Shown here: positions 1 to 9,366 of the stretch, piece by piece
Position numbering within the stretch: the stretch's first letter is position 1
How the letters are laid out: the number at the start of each line of letters is the position of its first letter
Assembly: GCF_000196515.1 (NCBI RefSeq)
Contig: NC_014248.1
Coordinates: 310,001-374,000 of the forward strand
DNA from: 'Nostoc azollae' 0708
GTDB lineage: Bacteria; Cyanobacteriota; Cyanobacteriia; Cyanobacteriales; Nostocaceae
Length of the DNA stretch: 64,000 nt
Reading direction: 5' to 3'
Notes under the pieces: model-generated
Database searches by the model: none
What the model saw: the letters and a program-made list of their open reading frames with translations, nothing else
What the model was told of the DNA's origin: nothing
Translations under genes and position numbers: made by a program

Positions 1-957
1 CAGGGAAATGGTGAACCAGTAAGGTTATATTTAAGTCGTTCTTACCAAAATTATATTAATGACATTCACCATTGTTTAGAGGAAATTCATGAAGGAGAAA
101 CTTATCAAGTTTGTTTGACTAATCAACTTCACGCTGATATCAGCCCTGATCCCTTGACATTTTACCGCCGATTACGTCAGATTAATCCTGCGCCATACTC
201 TGCGTTTTTGCGGTTTGGAGAGATTGCGATCGCCTGTTCTTCTCCAGAACGATTTATGCAAATTGATCGCCAGGGGTGGGTGGAAACCAAGCCCATAAAA
301 GGTACGCTACGACGAGGAGATAACCCCGAAGAAGATTTCATTTTACAGGAACGACTGCGAAACAGCGAAAAAGACCAGGCTGAAAATCTTATGATAGTCG
401 ATTTATTACGTAATGATTTAGGACGGGTTTGTGAAGTAGGTAGCGTTCATGTACCAAAATTAATGGATGTAGAAACCTATGCCACAGTGCATCAATTGGT
501 AACAACTATCCGTGGACATTTGCCATCAAACCTCCAAGCCGTAGATTGTATTCATGCAGCATTTCCAGGGGGCTCGATGACAGGAGCACCCAAGATTAGA
601 ACCATGCAAATTATTGACAGACTCGAGCAAGAAGCACGGGGAGTATATTCAGGAGCAATCGGCTTTTTGGGATTGAATGGTGCAAGCGATTTGAACATAG
701 TTATTCGCACTGCTATTTTCACTCCTGATGGAACTTCTATTGGTGTCGGTGGTGGTATTGTAGCACTTTCTGACCCAGAAATGGAATTTCAAGAAATACT
801 ACTAAAAGCTAAAGCCTTAATCCAGACTATGGTTATGACAATACACGGTAAATTTGAAGAAGACCTATATAGTATCTTAGGAGTAGAATCAAAAACTTCC
901 CAGTGTTTTATGATGTTTTCCAATCTGATTTTGAAACCATACAATGGGTTCTTTTAA
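1..957 (+). CDS. pabB: Aminodeoxychorismate synthase component I, 3' part
   Basis: The reading frame is open from base 1, so the gene starts outside the window. The protein would aminate chorismate to 4-amino-4-deoxychorismate for folate synthesis. It carries the chorismate-binding core: a QVCLTNQL segment near the left edge, [25 protein letters not shown] and [12 protein letters not shown], then the GxxSGAIG-type strand (YSGAIGFL). The lysine in PIKGT is typical of PabB; anthranilate synthase TrpE usually has alanine there, which favours PabB. The last 30 or so residues after the conserved core look poorly conserved and may reflect an altered 3' end. A pabC-like gene lies far away at 45.7 kb and folC at 17.4 kb, so folate genes are scattered. 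Confidence 0.85.
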   Translation, partial: QGNGEPVRLYLSRSYQNYINDIHHCLEEIHEGETYQVCLTNQLHADISPDPLTFYRRLRQINPAPYSAFLRFGEIAIACSSPERFMQIDRQGWVETKPIKGTLRRGDNPEEDFILQERLRNSEKDQAENLMIVDLLRNDLGRVCEVGSVHVPKLMDVETYATVHQLVTTIRGHLPSNLQAVDCIHAAFPGGSMTGAPKIRTMQIIDRLEQEARGVYSGAIGFLGLNGASDLNIVIRTAIFTPDGTSIGVGGGIVALSDPEMEFQEILLKAKALIQTMVMTIHGKFEEDLYSILGVESKTSQCFMMFSNLILKPYNGFF

Positions 958-1005
958 TTGAGAATTTAGTGCTTACGGTTGCTGTACCTAGAGTGGGAAA
1001 ATTAG

Positions 1006-1137
1006 GTGAGCCTATTGATAGCTGCCGTACCTGCAAACAACTTAGGTACTGCTTCGAGCTTAGTCACCTTATCTCGTTCTCTCGGTTTAGTTTCCGGGGT
1101 CGCCTTGACTAGTAGTTTTTTACCTATCCTATATTAA
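1006..1137 (+). pseudogene. MFS drug-transporter fragment
   Basis: A 43-codon open stretch with no start codon reads as a piece of a 14-helix-type major facilitator protein. The segment AAVPANNLGTASSLVTLSRS followed by LGLVSGVALTSSF matches the pattern seen in EmrB/QacA-type permeases, where a loop 'P.. LG.ASsl....R.lG...G.al' links two helices. Nothing recognisable of the rest of the gene was found around it. It is best read as a relic. The family call rests on one short motif. Confidence 0.45.
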
Positions 1138-1479
1138 TTACTAGACACGGCCGAAAATTTAGAAAGGAGTCTGTGTCTGGCTTTCCATAGTGTTAAGATT
1201 AGGAAAGAGCCAAGGAAAGAATCAGGGTTGGGAATAGTAACTGATAGTTCCTATCCATGAAGATGTTGATGACAAATTTATAACTGACCTCATATCCATA
1301 ACATTTCCATAACATTTATGAAATGGGCAAAACTAATGAACCAATTCCTAATGTGACTAAACCACAAATAGTTAGTAAGAATTACTTGTGAGTAAATTGG
1401 GGAATTCAGGGGAAATCTTTGTTGAGGTACGCAGAATATTTTTACAAGTCTAATGACCTATTCAACAAAAATACCCTTG

Positions 1480-1885
1480 GTGGAAAACTCTTTATTTCCT
1501 GCCTTTTGTTCTGAGTCGCCATGGCATAATCACTATCATGTTTTTCTACCTGTTCAAGGAGACTAGCAGGGAAAACATTTCCTAATATCTATAGCCAGTA
1601 ATGAAATGTGTCCTTTGCTTCCGTTTTCTATATACCGAAATGCAAACCTAAAACCTCAAATGTTGGCATTTTCCTCCAATAGAATAAGGATAGACATACC
1701 TGTTGTTTTATCTCTAGTTTCCCTTTCCCCCCTGCTCCTTTCTGATTTATACCTATGTTTTTACTTTCTATGTCACCTTGAAGTTTTTTATGCTGCATTT
1801 CACCTTGGGCTAACAAGTCTTGAAACTGATGGTTAGTTATTCCCAGTATTTGTTTTCTACGATGTGGATATTCTCGAATATAGTT
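1480..1885 (-). pseudogene. Degenerate DDE transposase N-terminal remnant
   Basis: Read on the minus strand from about 1885, the frame gives NYIREYPHRRKQILGITNHQ, then FQDLLAQGEM, and further on KQQVCLSLFYWRKMPTFEVL. It continues after an in-frame TAG with KTEAKDTFHYWL, another TAG, and ASLLEQVEKHDSDYAMA. This is the N-terminal helix-turn-helix part of a transposase type common in Nostocales, known from family memory only. At least two nonsense codons and the loss of the C-terminal catalytic part make it a dead remnant. No terminal repeats could be defined. Confidence 0.6.
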
Positions 1886-2011
1886 AATTTAGTAGATTTT
1901 TCCTTTTGCTACACCCTCAAAATTCCCTTCTACCATTTTTTTCACACCAAGTTAATTTTCCTACCTCTCCACTAATTATACTACTTCAATTAGTAGAGAG
2001 GTAGGAACTTC

Positions 2012-2195
2012 CTTTGAATATCTTAACGATATCACCAGAAATCCCCTGGATTTGAAAGATTTACCTACGCCGTCCTTAATTGCTGGGATTAATTTATCAT
2101 TTATTTTTATGCACTTCATTGCGGTTATAGCCATTGTATCAGCCATTTGATTGATTATGGTTAAGATCTGCTGAATTTCATCAAAAAAAGGGAGC
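2012..2195 (-). pseudogene. Unidentified protein-like fragment
   Basis: An open minus-strand stretch reads FFDEIQQILTIINQMADTMA and then ITAMKCIKINDKLIPAIKDG, ending in stops after KEVPTSLLIEVV. It has normal-looking codon and amino-acid use but no start codon in a sensible place and no family that I recognise. It lies just upstream, on the same strand, of the transposase remnant at 1480-1885 and may belong to the same dead element. Bases 1138-1480 and 1886-2320 otherwise show nothing that can be named. Confidence 0.25.
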
Positions 2196-2320
2196 CTGAA
2201 TCAGTTCCTATTTCACCCTGTTCTTGAACAGCTTATTCTGATGTAGTAATTTAAAAGTCAAACGATATTACCTATATTCCCCTAAAATAAGGAGCAATAA
2301 GCGTCAATAATATATTATTT

Positions 2321-3280
2321 ATGCGAGTAGTAGCTTTTGTACCTGGTTCAATTAGTGACCAAATTCTCTTTTTTCCCACTTTGGATGATCTGAAGCGTTA
2401 TTATCCCGACGCACAGATAGATGTCATTGTGGAATCCCAGTCAAAGGCTGCCTACCGACTGAGCAAGTCAGTTCACGAGGTATTGACCTTTGATTACAGC
2501 GATCACAACAGTCTAGCAGATTGGGGTAACTTAGTTGGTACGATTCGCGATCGCGAATATGATGTCGCTATGACTACTGGAGAAAGTTGGTTTATAGGTT
2601 TATTTCTCTGGTTGACTGGAATTCCCACACGCATTGGCTACAAAGGGAAAGGTGCAGGTTTTCTCACCAACACCATCAGGCGAAATACATCCCAATATGT
2701 AGCAGCGATGTATCATGATCTATTAAAACCTGTGGGCATTAAAACACCTTGTCCAGAGTTAACAGCTAATGTCCCTAAACCTGATATTCAATGGGCGCAA
2801 CAAGAACAAAAACGTTTAGGTATCCATGAAACAGGTTACATCCTAATCTATGGTGGCTCTAGCCATTCGTCCCAAATTGATGGCGCAGATACAAGCTATC
2901 CTATAGCGAGTTGGCAGCAAATTATCCAAGATTGTCAACACAAACAGCCGGAGTTACCGATAGTGCTGATTAAAGAAGCTGATGATGAGAATTTTGTGCG
3001 TGTGCTTCTGGAATCTTGTTCAAATCTCAAAATCACCTCTCCTGATGATATTGGCAAATTAACCGCCATAATTAGTGGTGCTAGTTTAATGTTGTCTATC
3101 GAGAATGGGCCGCTACAACTTGCGGTCGCTGTACAAACATATACTATCGCTCTACTGAGTTCTACAGATGCAGACAAGTTATTACCAAAAAGTGATAAAT
3201 TCCTAGCAATTAAATCCCATAGCGGAAAAACAGTAGATATTCCACCTCCAACGGTTTTAGAAAAAATCTGGGGTGGTTGA
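2321..3280 (+). CDS. Glycosyltransferase family 9 protein
   Basis: A 319-residue protein of the heptosyltransferase-like GT9 family (GT-B fold), which transfers sugars from nucleotide donors onto lipopolysaccharide or similar glycans at the cytoplasmic face. The N-terminal strand-loop MRVVAFVPGSISDQILFFPT, followed by a 'LDDLKRYYPDAQIDVIVE' region, is the usual GT9 opening. The donor-binding C-terminal half includes IYGGSSHSSQIDG and a late ISGASLMLSIENGPLQLAVA segment, the position where GT9 proteins sense 'D(T/S)G..H.A'; here the Asp/His are replaced (ENGPLQLA), so activity may differ. The ATG is preceded by AAGGAGC some 30 bases upstream. It stands alone between gene-poor DNA and a convergent CRR6-like gene. 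Confidence 0.75.
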   Translation: MRVVAFVPGSISDQILFFPTLDDLKRYYPDAQIDVIVESQSKAAYRLSKSVHEVLTFDYSDHNSLADWGNLVGTIRDREYDVAMTTGESWFIGLFLWLTGIPTRIGYKGKGAGFLTNTIRRNTSQYVAAMYHDLLKPVGIKTPCPELTANVPKPDIQWAQQEQKRLGIHETGYILIYGGSSHSSQIDGADTSYPIASWQQIIQDCQHKQPELPIVLIKEADDENFVRVLLESCSNLKITSPDDIGKLTAIISGASLMLSIENGPLQLAVAVQTYTIALLSSTDADKLLPKSDKFLAIKSHSGKTVDIPPPTVLEKIWGG

Positions 3281-3389
3281 CCACCGCTTTGCTTCAATTC
3301 AAAATTAGAGTATGGGGCATGGGACAGAGGAGTGAATTAGTAATTACGAATTGCCTATCCCTGACAGAAGCCGGAGGCATTATTACGAA

Positions 3390-3884
3390 TTACGAATTAC
3401 TTTTTTCAATCATTTCAAAGAAAGCATCTTCTAATTCATAACCCAGGATTTGTGCTAGAGACTTGAGCCGAAATTGAGTAGGGATACTTTGCTGTTTTAA
3501 CCAATCGCTCAAAATAAAAATTTTCTGCATCAAGAAGATTTCTAAAGCTTCAGGGTTGTACTGTATACCTTCTTTAGAACTAAACTGATGAGGTACTAGC
3601 ATGGCAGAGTAACGAGCTAATTCTCCAGCTTTCCAGTCTAGTAAAAATGGCAACCATGGATACTTTGCATCTAAACGCACAAACCACAACCTTACCTCTG
3701 GAATTTCTGAAAGCTCCCGTGGATCATTGGCTTCCCGTGCGTAGCTAATTTCAAAGCATAATTGCTGTTCATAGGATGTAATGGATTCCTCATGCAGGAG
3801 TGGTTCAATTACCGTTAGTGCAGGTGACAAATCCAGATTGTTGATGGAGTCGTTTTTGAGGTTGATTGTGATTGTTGTTGTCAT
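3390..3884 (-). CDS. CRR6-like (DUF1817) NDH-1 assembly factor
   Basis: The protein starts MTTTITINLKNDS and is about 164 residues. Its core, PRELSEIPEVRLWFVRLDAK, then YPWLPFLLDWKAGELARYSA and HQFSSKEGIQYNPEALEIF, is the signature of the CRR6/DUF1817 family shared by cyanobacteria and chloroplasts. In plants CRR6 is needed for NdhI maturation and assembly of the NDH-1 arm. I chose the ATG at 3884 because conservation begins there; the upstream in-frame start at 3929 adds a tail rich in Gln and Ser that looks non-coding. It is convergent with the GT9 gene and divergent from furC. The family call is from recalled motifs. Confidence 0.7.
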   Translation of the reverse strand: MTTTITINLKNDSINNLDLSPALTVIEPLLHEESITSYEQQLCFEISYAREANDPRELSEIPEVRLWFVRLDAKYPWLPFLLDWKAGELARYSAMLVPHQFSSKEGIQYNPEALEIFLMQKIFILSDWLKQQSIPTQFRLKSLAQILGYELEDAFFEMIEKSNS

Positions 3885-4321
3885 TGACTGTTGGGTGCTT
3901 TCTTGATGGATCAAAAATAAGATCGACAATACACAGTAGCAGTTTTTAGGACTTGATGCTACTGTCTATTTACTGATGGTGCTGCTCCCTGGACTTTGGG
4001 GTAATATCCTACACATTTATTTTATCTTTGGTGTTAAATTTTTTTGTATTTTTAGTCTTTTTACCTACAAAAAAATACACCTGCCCTAACCTGGACATTT
4101 GCAGCCTTTATAAGCTAAAGTTGTAATGACTTTGTTTTAGATTGAAGATGTGACAATACAACTGTTAATCAACAGCGAACCCTGCTCAAGCCTGTGATTA
4201 ATAAGACATTAAATGACAAATACACAGGTACAAGCAAAACAGTTGTATGTAATATCCGGGCATAGGAAAAATAACAATCGTCATTGAAGGGGAAAGATAT
4301 CCCCATACTGAAAACTGAAAT
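3885..4321. promoter_or_regulatory. Divergent intergenic region before furC
   Basis: This 437-bp AT-rich gap separates two divergent genes and must hold both promoters. I see no coding remnant in it. No NtcA-type GTA-N8-TAC site and no clear Fur/PerR operator could be singled out by eye, although autoregulation would be expected for a Fur paralogue. Confidence 0.4.
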
Positions 4322-4759
4322 ATGCAAAAGCCAGCTATTTCTACAAAAGCAATTAGTTCCTTAGAAGATGCTCTCCATCGGTGTCAAATGCTGGGTATGC
4401 GCGTCAGCCGCCAGCGCCGTTTTATTCTAGAATTACTTTGGCAAGCGAATGAACATCTTTCTGCTAGAGAGATATATGATCGCTTAAACCAACAAGGTAA
4501 AGAGATTGGTCATACTTCTGTTTATCAAAATTTAGAAGCCTTATCCAGTCAAGGTATTATTGAGTGTATTGAACATTGCGACGGGCGTTTATACGGCAAT
4601 ATTAATGATGCTCATAGCCATGTTAACTGTGTGGATACAAATCAAATCCTGGACGTACATATAGAACTACCAGCAGAGTTAATTCAGCAGGTTGAAGCAC
4701 AAACAGGAGTAAAGATTATTGCCTACACTATTAATTTCTTTGGACATCGTAACTCATAG
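4322..4759 (+). CDS. furC: Fur-family regulator, FurC/PerR-like
   Basis: A 145-residue Fur-superfamily repressor. The winged-helix part has the conserved RVSRQRRFILELLWQANEHL and TSVYQNLEALSSQGIIECIE segments that contact DNA. The regulatory metal site is partly visible in DGRLYGNINDAHSHVNCVDT. The C-terminal CxxC structural zinc pair found in FurA and Zur is missing: only a single cysteine follows HSHVN. This pattern and the overall sequence fit FurC, the PerR-like paralogue of Anabaena that controls peroxide response; I recall that match, I did not test it. It precedes the DUF3685 gene on the same strand by 123 bp. Confidence 0.75.
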   Translation: MQKPAISTKAISSLEDALHRCQMLGMRVSRQRRFILELLWQANEHLSAREIYDRLNQQGKEIGHTSVYQNLEALSSQGIIECIEHCDGRLYGNINDAHSHVNCVDTNQILDVHIELPAELIQQVEAQTGVKIIAYTINFFGHRNS

Positions 4760-4882
4760 GAAACAAGGGTGACAGGTGACAAGAGTGTGGGGAGATGAGG
4801 GGAATAATGTATTGCGTTCTGCGTTTTGCCTTTTTCCACTGACAAGAGATGCTTGGAAAGTCTATATGTATTTGACTTGACT

Positions 4883-6631
4883 ATGAGCGATCACCCTTTA
4901 GCCTTAAAATTATTGTTAATCGACCCGGATCCCATCTTTCGTCTAGGATTAAGGGTAGCTCTAGAAACAATCCCCCATCTACAAATTTTGGCCGATGTTC
5001 CTACACATACCGCAGCTTTACAGGTGTTAGCGGAAATTGCAGCTTCAGACCTTAACCAAGTAAATTTAATAGTTTTAGAGTTAGGGAATGGAATTTCTAT
5101 AGACTCTCAACAGTTGGGTTTGCAATTTTGCAGACAACTCAAAGCTTTATATTCTCATATTCCTATTTTGCTTCTGAGTTCTGTTTCTACACAAGAAATG
5201 CTGTTAGCGGCACAGAATACAGGTGTAAATGGCTATTGTCCCAAAGGTATATCCATTTCTGAATTAGTTCCCATCATGGAAGAACTAGTAAATGGTGGTT
5301 ATTATTGGTTGGGAACAACAGGAATAGTAAACTCTTCATCATCTCATTTACCTTTTGCTAAACTACGGAATCATATCCGTTTCTCAGGAATTAACCACAT
5401 TAATCATACCCTCACCGCAGTCACCACCCAATTAAAAATACCTGGACTGCCTCTATTAGATAAAGCTATTCTCGCAGGACATCGCCGAGAATTGTTAGCT
5501 GCGCAATGGCTGGTTAATCACTTATTAGCTGCACCAGAAGAAAGACAACCAACACAAACATCTCCACCACTACCATTATCTATTCCTTATCCTAACCTGA
5601 TTGCTAAACCAGAATCACAACAGATACAAACTTTTGTACCGCCTTTACTGAGTCCCAAAGCACTACAATCTACGCTATTTGCATCCTGTATTAATAAACT
5701 CCAATTCCCTTTACCAAATGTCACAGATATACCTTTAGAAATTGATATTTTACGGGAAGACAAAAAAAGGCAGTTACTTTATATTATCTTACAACAAGTA
5801 TCTAAACAACTAAATAAACTGCGTAAATCCGAAGTTAAAATTCAGCAATTATCTGACTTAAAAAATCAAATATTAAATAATTTATGGCAATCGGCAATTA
5901 AAGATTTTTATATCCAGTTATCTCAAATCAATGTAGGAGATATAGATATAGAAATAGTGAATTTCTTATTAAATAATGCAGTCGGTGTAGAAACTGAAAT
6001 TTTAAATAAAATTCCTTTAGTTGAGGAATTATTTTCTTATTTACTTTGCCAAACAGATTTATATATTGATAATATATCATATTCGGCTGGTAGTGAACCA
6101 GCAAATTCCCAAGGATCAATGATTTTGGAGAACTTATTGATTCAGATTGCTAATGGGGTATTACAACCATTATTAAATTCTCTGGCAGACGTAGAAACGA
6201 TTAAACAAAATTTATATGATCGTCACTTTATCTCTACCAGAGAAATTGAACGATTTAGAAATAATTTATCTTGGAAATACAGATTAAATAATTATGTTAA
6301 TGAACCACAAGCAATTTTTGAAAGTCGCTATGAACTATTCGTATTTGCACCTCGTGGTATTGCTAAAATATCAATTTACTCACCTCGTAATCAGGAATTA
6401 GCAAAGCTTTCTGGTGTGCCACTAATGGTGACATTACTGCTAGAACTCCGGGATGCGATCACACCTCGTTTACAATCTCTATTATCTTTTGTAGGAAATG
6501 GAATTGTTTTCATACTAACACAAATAATTGGTCGGGGTTTAGGTTTAATTGGACGTGGTGTTCTACAAGGCATCGGTAGCGTTGCTTTAACAGAAAAAAC
6601 CCAAAAGCGTCAGAAAGAACGAACCAAATAA
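4883..6631 (+). CDS. DUF3685 (Ycf55-like) protein with N-terminal receiver domain
   Basis: About 582 residues from the ATG at 4883. Residues 1-125 form a response-regulator-like fold: KLLLIDPDPIFRLGLRVALE at the start (acidic pocket DPDP), a 'LLLSS' strand and a late 'GYCPKGISISELVPIM' helix with the conserved lysine. The usual phospho-acceptor position reads LIVLELGNG, so the Asp is Glu and phosphorylation is doubtful. The C-terminal two thirds, including NNLSWKYRLNNYVNEPQAIF and LFVFAPRGIAKISIY, is the DUF3685/Ycf55 region kept in cyanobacteria and red-algal plastids, of unknown function. An upstream in-frame TTG at 4826 lies in dispersed-repeat-like sequence and was not used. Confidence 0.7.
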   Translation: MSDHPLALKLLLIDPDPIFRLGLRVALETIPHLQILADVPTHTAALQVLAEIAASDLNQVNLIVLELGNGISIDSQQLGLQFCRQLKALYSHIPILLLSSVSTQEMLLAAQNTGVNGYCPKGISISELVPIMEELVNGGYYWLGTTGIVNSSSSHLPFAKLRNHIRFSGINHINHTLTAVTTQLKIPGLPLLDKAILAGHRRELLAAQWLVNHLLAAPEERQPTQTSPPLPLSIPYPNLIAKPESQQIQTFVPPLLSPKALQSTLFASCINKLQFPLPNVTDIPLEIDILREDKKRQLLYIILQQVSKQLNKLRKSEVKIQQLSDLKNQILNNLWQSAIKDFYIQLSQINVGDIDIEIVNFLLNNAVGVETEILNKIPLVEELFSYLLCQTDLYIDNISYSAGSEPANSQGSMILENLLIQIANGVLQPLLNSLADVETIKQNLYDRHFISTREIERFRNNLSWKYRLNNYVNEPQAIFESRYELFVFAPRGIAKISIYSPRNQELAKLSGVPLMVTLLLELRDAITPRLQSLLSFVGNGIVFILTQIIGRGLGLIGRGVLQGIGSVALTEKTQKRQKERTK

Positions 6632-6672
6632 TTACAGAAAACTCTCTGCGTTCCTCCGCGTTAAAAAAAATC

Positions 6673-8178
6673 CTATAAATTCCAATCACGACGAAAATGG
6701 AAGAAACTTTGTAGAAATTCTTGTAACCTGTGGTTTTTAGAAAGTTTTATATTACTCCATTCTCGTACAGTTTGTTCTAATGTTTCCGAGAAACTGGGAT
6801 AAACAGCAGCTATTTTTGCTAAATGCTGAATTTTCAGATTTTGCGACATTGCCAAAGCAATTAAATTAATTAACTCTCCTGCGGCTGTACCCAATATAGA
6901 ACATCCCAAAATTTTGCCATTTTCTAAGGAAGTTAGTTTACAAATACCTGTAATATTGTCTTGAACTTGGGCTGCTGCTAGTGTTTTAAAATATTGTCTT
7001 AAAACTAAAACTTCCTGTTTACCATATTGGCGTTTAGCTTGCAATTCTGTTAACCCCACTTGGGCTACCATTGGTTGAGAAGATATCATCCAAGGAATAT
7101 AATTATAATTAACTGCCAATCTCGGAAAGAATAGAGCATTGTTGACAGCGATTTTGGCTTCATAATTAGCGATATTGGCAATATCATAACCACCTATAAC
7201 ATCACCACAAGCATAAATGCGTTGATTTGTAGTTTGTAGTTTGTCATTAACCACTAAACCGCGTGGACGACATTTTACTCCTACTGCTGTTAAATTCAAA
7301 TTTCCTATATTTGGTTGTTGTCCAGTAGCAACTAAAATTTCATCAGTTTCAATGGCTTTATCTCCAGCTTGAACCCATTTTTTATCTTCAACTTGTCGCA
7401 CTTGAGTGACTATTATTTGATTCAAGACACACACACCATCAGCTTCTAATTGTGCTATCAATAACTGGGCTAATTCTGGGTCAAGATGAGAGAAAACGCT
7501 GGGATGATTAAATATCAGAGTGATATTGCAACCTAAACGGGCTAAAGTTTGCGCAATTTCCATACTTTGAGGTAACCCACCAAGAATTACCCAATTTTTT
7601 GGCGGATTAGGTTTTTCTAACGATTGCCAAATATTAGTAAGAGTTACATAACCAGTGGTTTTCAAACCTGCAATGTCGGGAATTTTGGAAAGCGAACCAC
7701 AAGCAAGTAAATAGGTACGCGCGTTTAAAATTCGGTTATTAACTGCAAAACTAAGTTGGGGAGAAGATGAAAATTCACCATTACCAATAATGACATCAAC
7801 TCCTTGAGTAGCTAAATTAGCGAGAGAATTAACTTGGTTGAGATTTGTAGTGATCGCATCAGCATACATTATCGCTTGTTTCCAAGGGTTAATGTAGCGG
7901 GCTTGATGTATTGATATTTCTGATTTGTCAGCTAGTATTGTATCGCTATTCGTCCCATTTAATTCAGTATCTGGTTGTGTAATAATTCCCAAATCTGCGA
8001 CATCAAGGCAATGCTGCATCATTTTAGCAATTTCACTGAGTGCGTAATGATAATTAAATTCATAGTTGACTTGAGGCTGTACCAAGGCAACTTTGGCCTG
8101 TAGTTGGGTTGCCGTTAAGGCAGCGTAGTATCCAATTATACTGCCACCAACAATTACGACATCATAATCAATTTTCAT
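6673..8178 (-). CDS. Dihydrolipoamide dehydrogenase-like flavoprotein lacking redox cysteines
   Basis: A 501-residue pyridine nucleotide-disulfide oxidoreductase fold. The FAD dinucleotide motif is DYDVVIVGGSIIGYYAA; the NAD(P) motif is WVILGGLPQSMEIAQTLARL; the second FAD motif is IYACGDVIGGYDIANIA; and a C-terminal dimer domain follows. The CxxxxC redox pair that should follow the first FAD motif is absent: the region reads QVNYEFNYHYALSEIAKMMQ. The C-terminal catalytic His of the HPTxxE motif is Tyr (VYPSFSETLEQ). It therefore cannot work as a classical disulfide reductase; an NAD(P)H-dependent electron-transfer or structural role is possible. The ATG at 8176-8178 is the first unit of a heptamer repeat array and has no visible Shine-Dalgarno sequence. 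It lies downstream of cobD on the same strand. Confidence 0.75.
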   Translation of the reverse strand: MKIDYDVVIVGGSIIGYYAALTATQLQAKVALVQPQVNYEFNYHYALSEIAKMMQHCLDVADLGIITQPDTELNGTNSDTILADKSEISIHQARYINPWKQAIMYADAITTNLNQVNSLANLATQGVDVIIGNGEFSSSPQLSFAVNNRILNARTYLLACGSLSKIPDIAGLKTTGYVTLTNIWQSLEKPNPPKNWVILGGLPQSMEIAQTLARLGCNITLIFNHPSVFSHLDPELAQLLIAQLEADGVCVLNQIIVTQVRQVEDKKWVQAGDKAIETDEILVATGQQPNIGNLNLTAVGVKCRPRGLVVNDKLQTTNQRIYACGDVIGGYDIANIANYEAKIAVNNALFFPRLAVNYNYIPWMISSQPMVAQVGLTELQAKRQYGKQEVLVLRQYFKTLAAAQVQDNITGICKLTSLENGKILGCSILGTAAGELINLIALAMSQNLKIQHLAKIAAVYPSFSETLEQTVREWSNIKLSKNHRLQEFLQSFFHFRRDWNL

Positions 8179-8224
8179 TGGTCATTGGGCATTGGGCATT
8201 GGGCATTGGGCATTGGGCATTAGG
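8176..8224. repeat. CATTGGG heptamer tandem array at a start codon
   Basis: Five perfect CATTGGG units at 8183-8217 are flanked by a degenerate unit on each side (CATTGGT, CATTAGG). The first unit contributes the CAT that is the start codon of the minus-strand flavoprotein gene. On that strand each unit carries an ATG in a different frame. This is the short tandemly repeated type typical of heterocystous cyanobacteria. Confidence 0.9.
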
Positions 8225-8245
8225 AAAATTACTACCCCATCTCGC

Positions 8246-9340
8246 TCATCTCCCCCAGTCCCCATACTGATAACTGATAACTGATTTAAGGGCTGTTAGC
8301 AAGCGTTGGTTATCAGATTCCGAACGGACAGCGATGCGGAAAAAGTGATCGCCCAATTCTTTAAAGCTAAGACAATCACGAATAAAAACCTGGTGCTGTT
8401 GAAGTAATTTTGTTTGTAACTCAGAGGTAGACTGTTGAGACTCTACTAATAGGTAATTAACAGCGCCTTCTAGGGGGTTTAATCCCGGAAGTTGGACTAA
8501 ACCTTGAAAAAGTTGATTGCGTGCGTCTGGTAGCCATTTCCAGCTTAGTTGTTGAAATTCTGTATCTTGAAGTGCTGCTATGGCTGCGGCTGCGGCTAAG
8601 ATATTTACTGGCCAAGGATCTCGCCATGATTGCCATTTAGCCAGACGGTCAGGGTGAGCGATCACATATCCTAACCTTAACCCCGGTAAACTGTAAAATT
8701 TTGTGAGCGATCGTAATATCACCAAATTCTCATATTCCTGCACCAACCCAATCAAGCTTTGTTCCTCATCAGGAGGGAGAAAATCCATAAACGCCTCATC
8801 CACCACCACCAAAGCAAAATCTTCCAGGTAGGGCAAAATCTCATCTCGTAAAAATAACTTCCCTGTCGGGTTGTGAGGATTATTTAGCAACAAACCACAA
8901 TTTCTAGACAAGGGAAAAGAGGAAGAAATCTTTCCCAGTCCCCAGTCCCTAATCCCCAAATTAACGGGAAACTCCAGCACTTTAGCATTGTAAGCCGCTA
9001 GGGTGCGGTAATAGTCACCAAAGGCTGGAGTAATTAACATTGTTGCCGCTAAATGCGCCAATTCTCTACCTACTAAAGTTAGTAATTCTGCTGAACCATT
9101 GCCAGGCAAAATCCACTCAAGAGGTATTTTATGAAAGCGACCCAGAGATAGTTTGAGTTCCCTATAATCTGGGTCTGGATAGTGCTTAAGATTAGCAAAT
9201 TGGGACGTGATCGCAGCAATAACGCTGTTTGGTGGTCCCAACGGGCTGATGCTGGCAGAAAAATCAACAATAGCATCAGGGGGACAGCCAGCTAATGCCG
9301 CTGCCCAAACTAAATTTCCCCCGTGTGCTTTTTCCCGCAT
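8246..9340 (-). CDS. cobD: Threonine-phosphate decarboxylase
   Basis: About 364 residues, a PLP-dependent class I/II aminotransferase-fold enzyme. It opens with EKAHGGNLVWAAALAG and DAIVDFSASISPLGPPNSVI, the signature of CobD-type L-threonine-O-3-phosphate decarboxylases of cobalamin synthesis, and has LLNNPHNPTGKLFLRDE, VVVDEAFMDFLP and the PLP-lysine region ILRSLTKFYSLPGLRLGY. The 'SLTKFYSLPGLRLGY' segment is shared with histidinol-phosphate aminotransferase, so HisC is the main alternative; the HGGN opening favours CobD. The ATG at 9340 is preferred to an adjacent TTG. It ends 67 bp before the flavoprotein start, separated by dispersed-repeat sequence, and begins 26 bp after the HU gene stop. 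Confidence 0.82.
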   Translation of the reverse strand: MREKAHGGNLVWAAALAGCPPDAIVDFSASISPLGPPNSVIAAITSQFANLKHYPDPDYRELKLSLGRFHKIPLEWILPGNGSAELLTLVGRELAHLAATMLITPAFGDYYRTLAAYNAKVLEFPVNLGIRDWGLGKISSSFPLSRNCGLLLNNPHNPTGKLFLRDEILPYLEDFALVVVDEAFMDFLPPDEEQSLIGLVQEYENLVILRSLTKFYSLPGLRLGYVIAHPDRLAKWQSWRDPWPVNILAAAAAIAALQDTEFQQLSWKWLPDARNQLFQGLVQLPGLNPLEGAVNYLLVESQQSTSELQTKLLQQHQVFIRDCLSFKELGDHFFRIAVRSESDNQRLLTALKSVISYQYGDWGR

Positions 9341-9366
9341 CAAAAATGGATTTGCTAGAACAGAAC

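Noticed and set aside
903-1112. 69-aa plus-strand ORF after pabB
   Set aside because: It overlaps the pabB end in another frame and the MFS relic, with no recognisable protein pattern.
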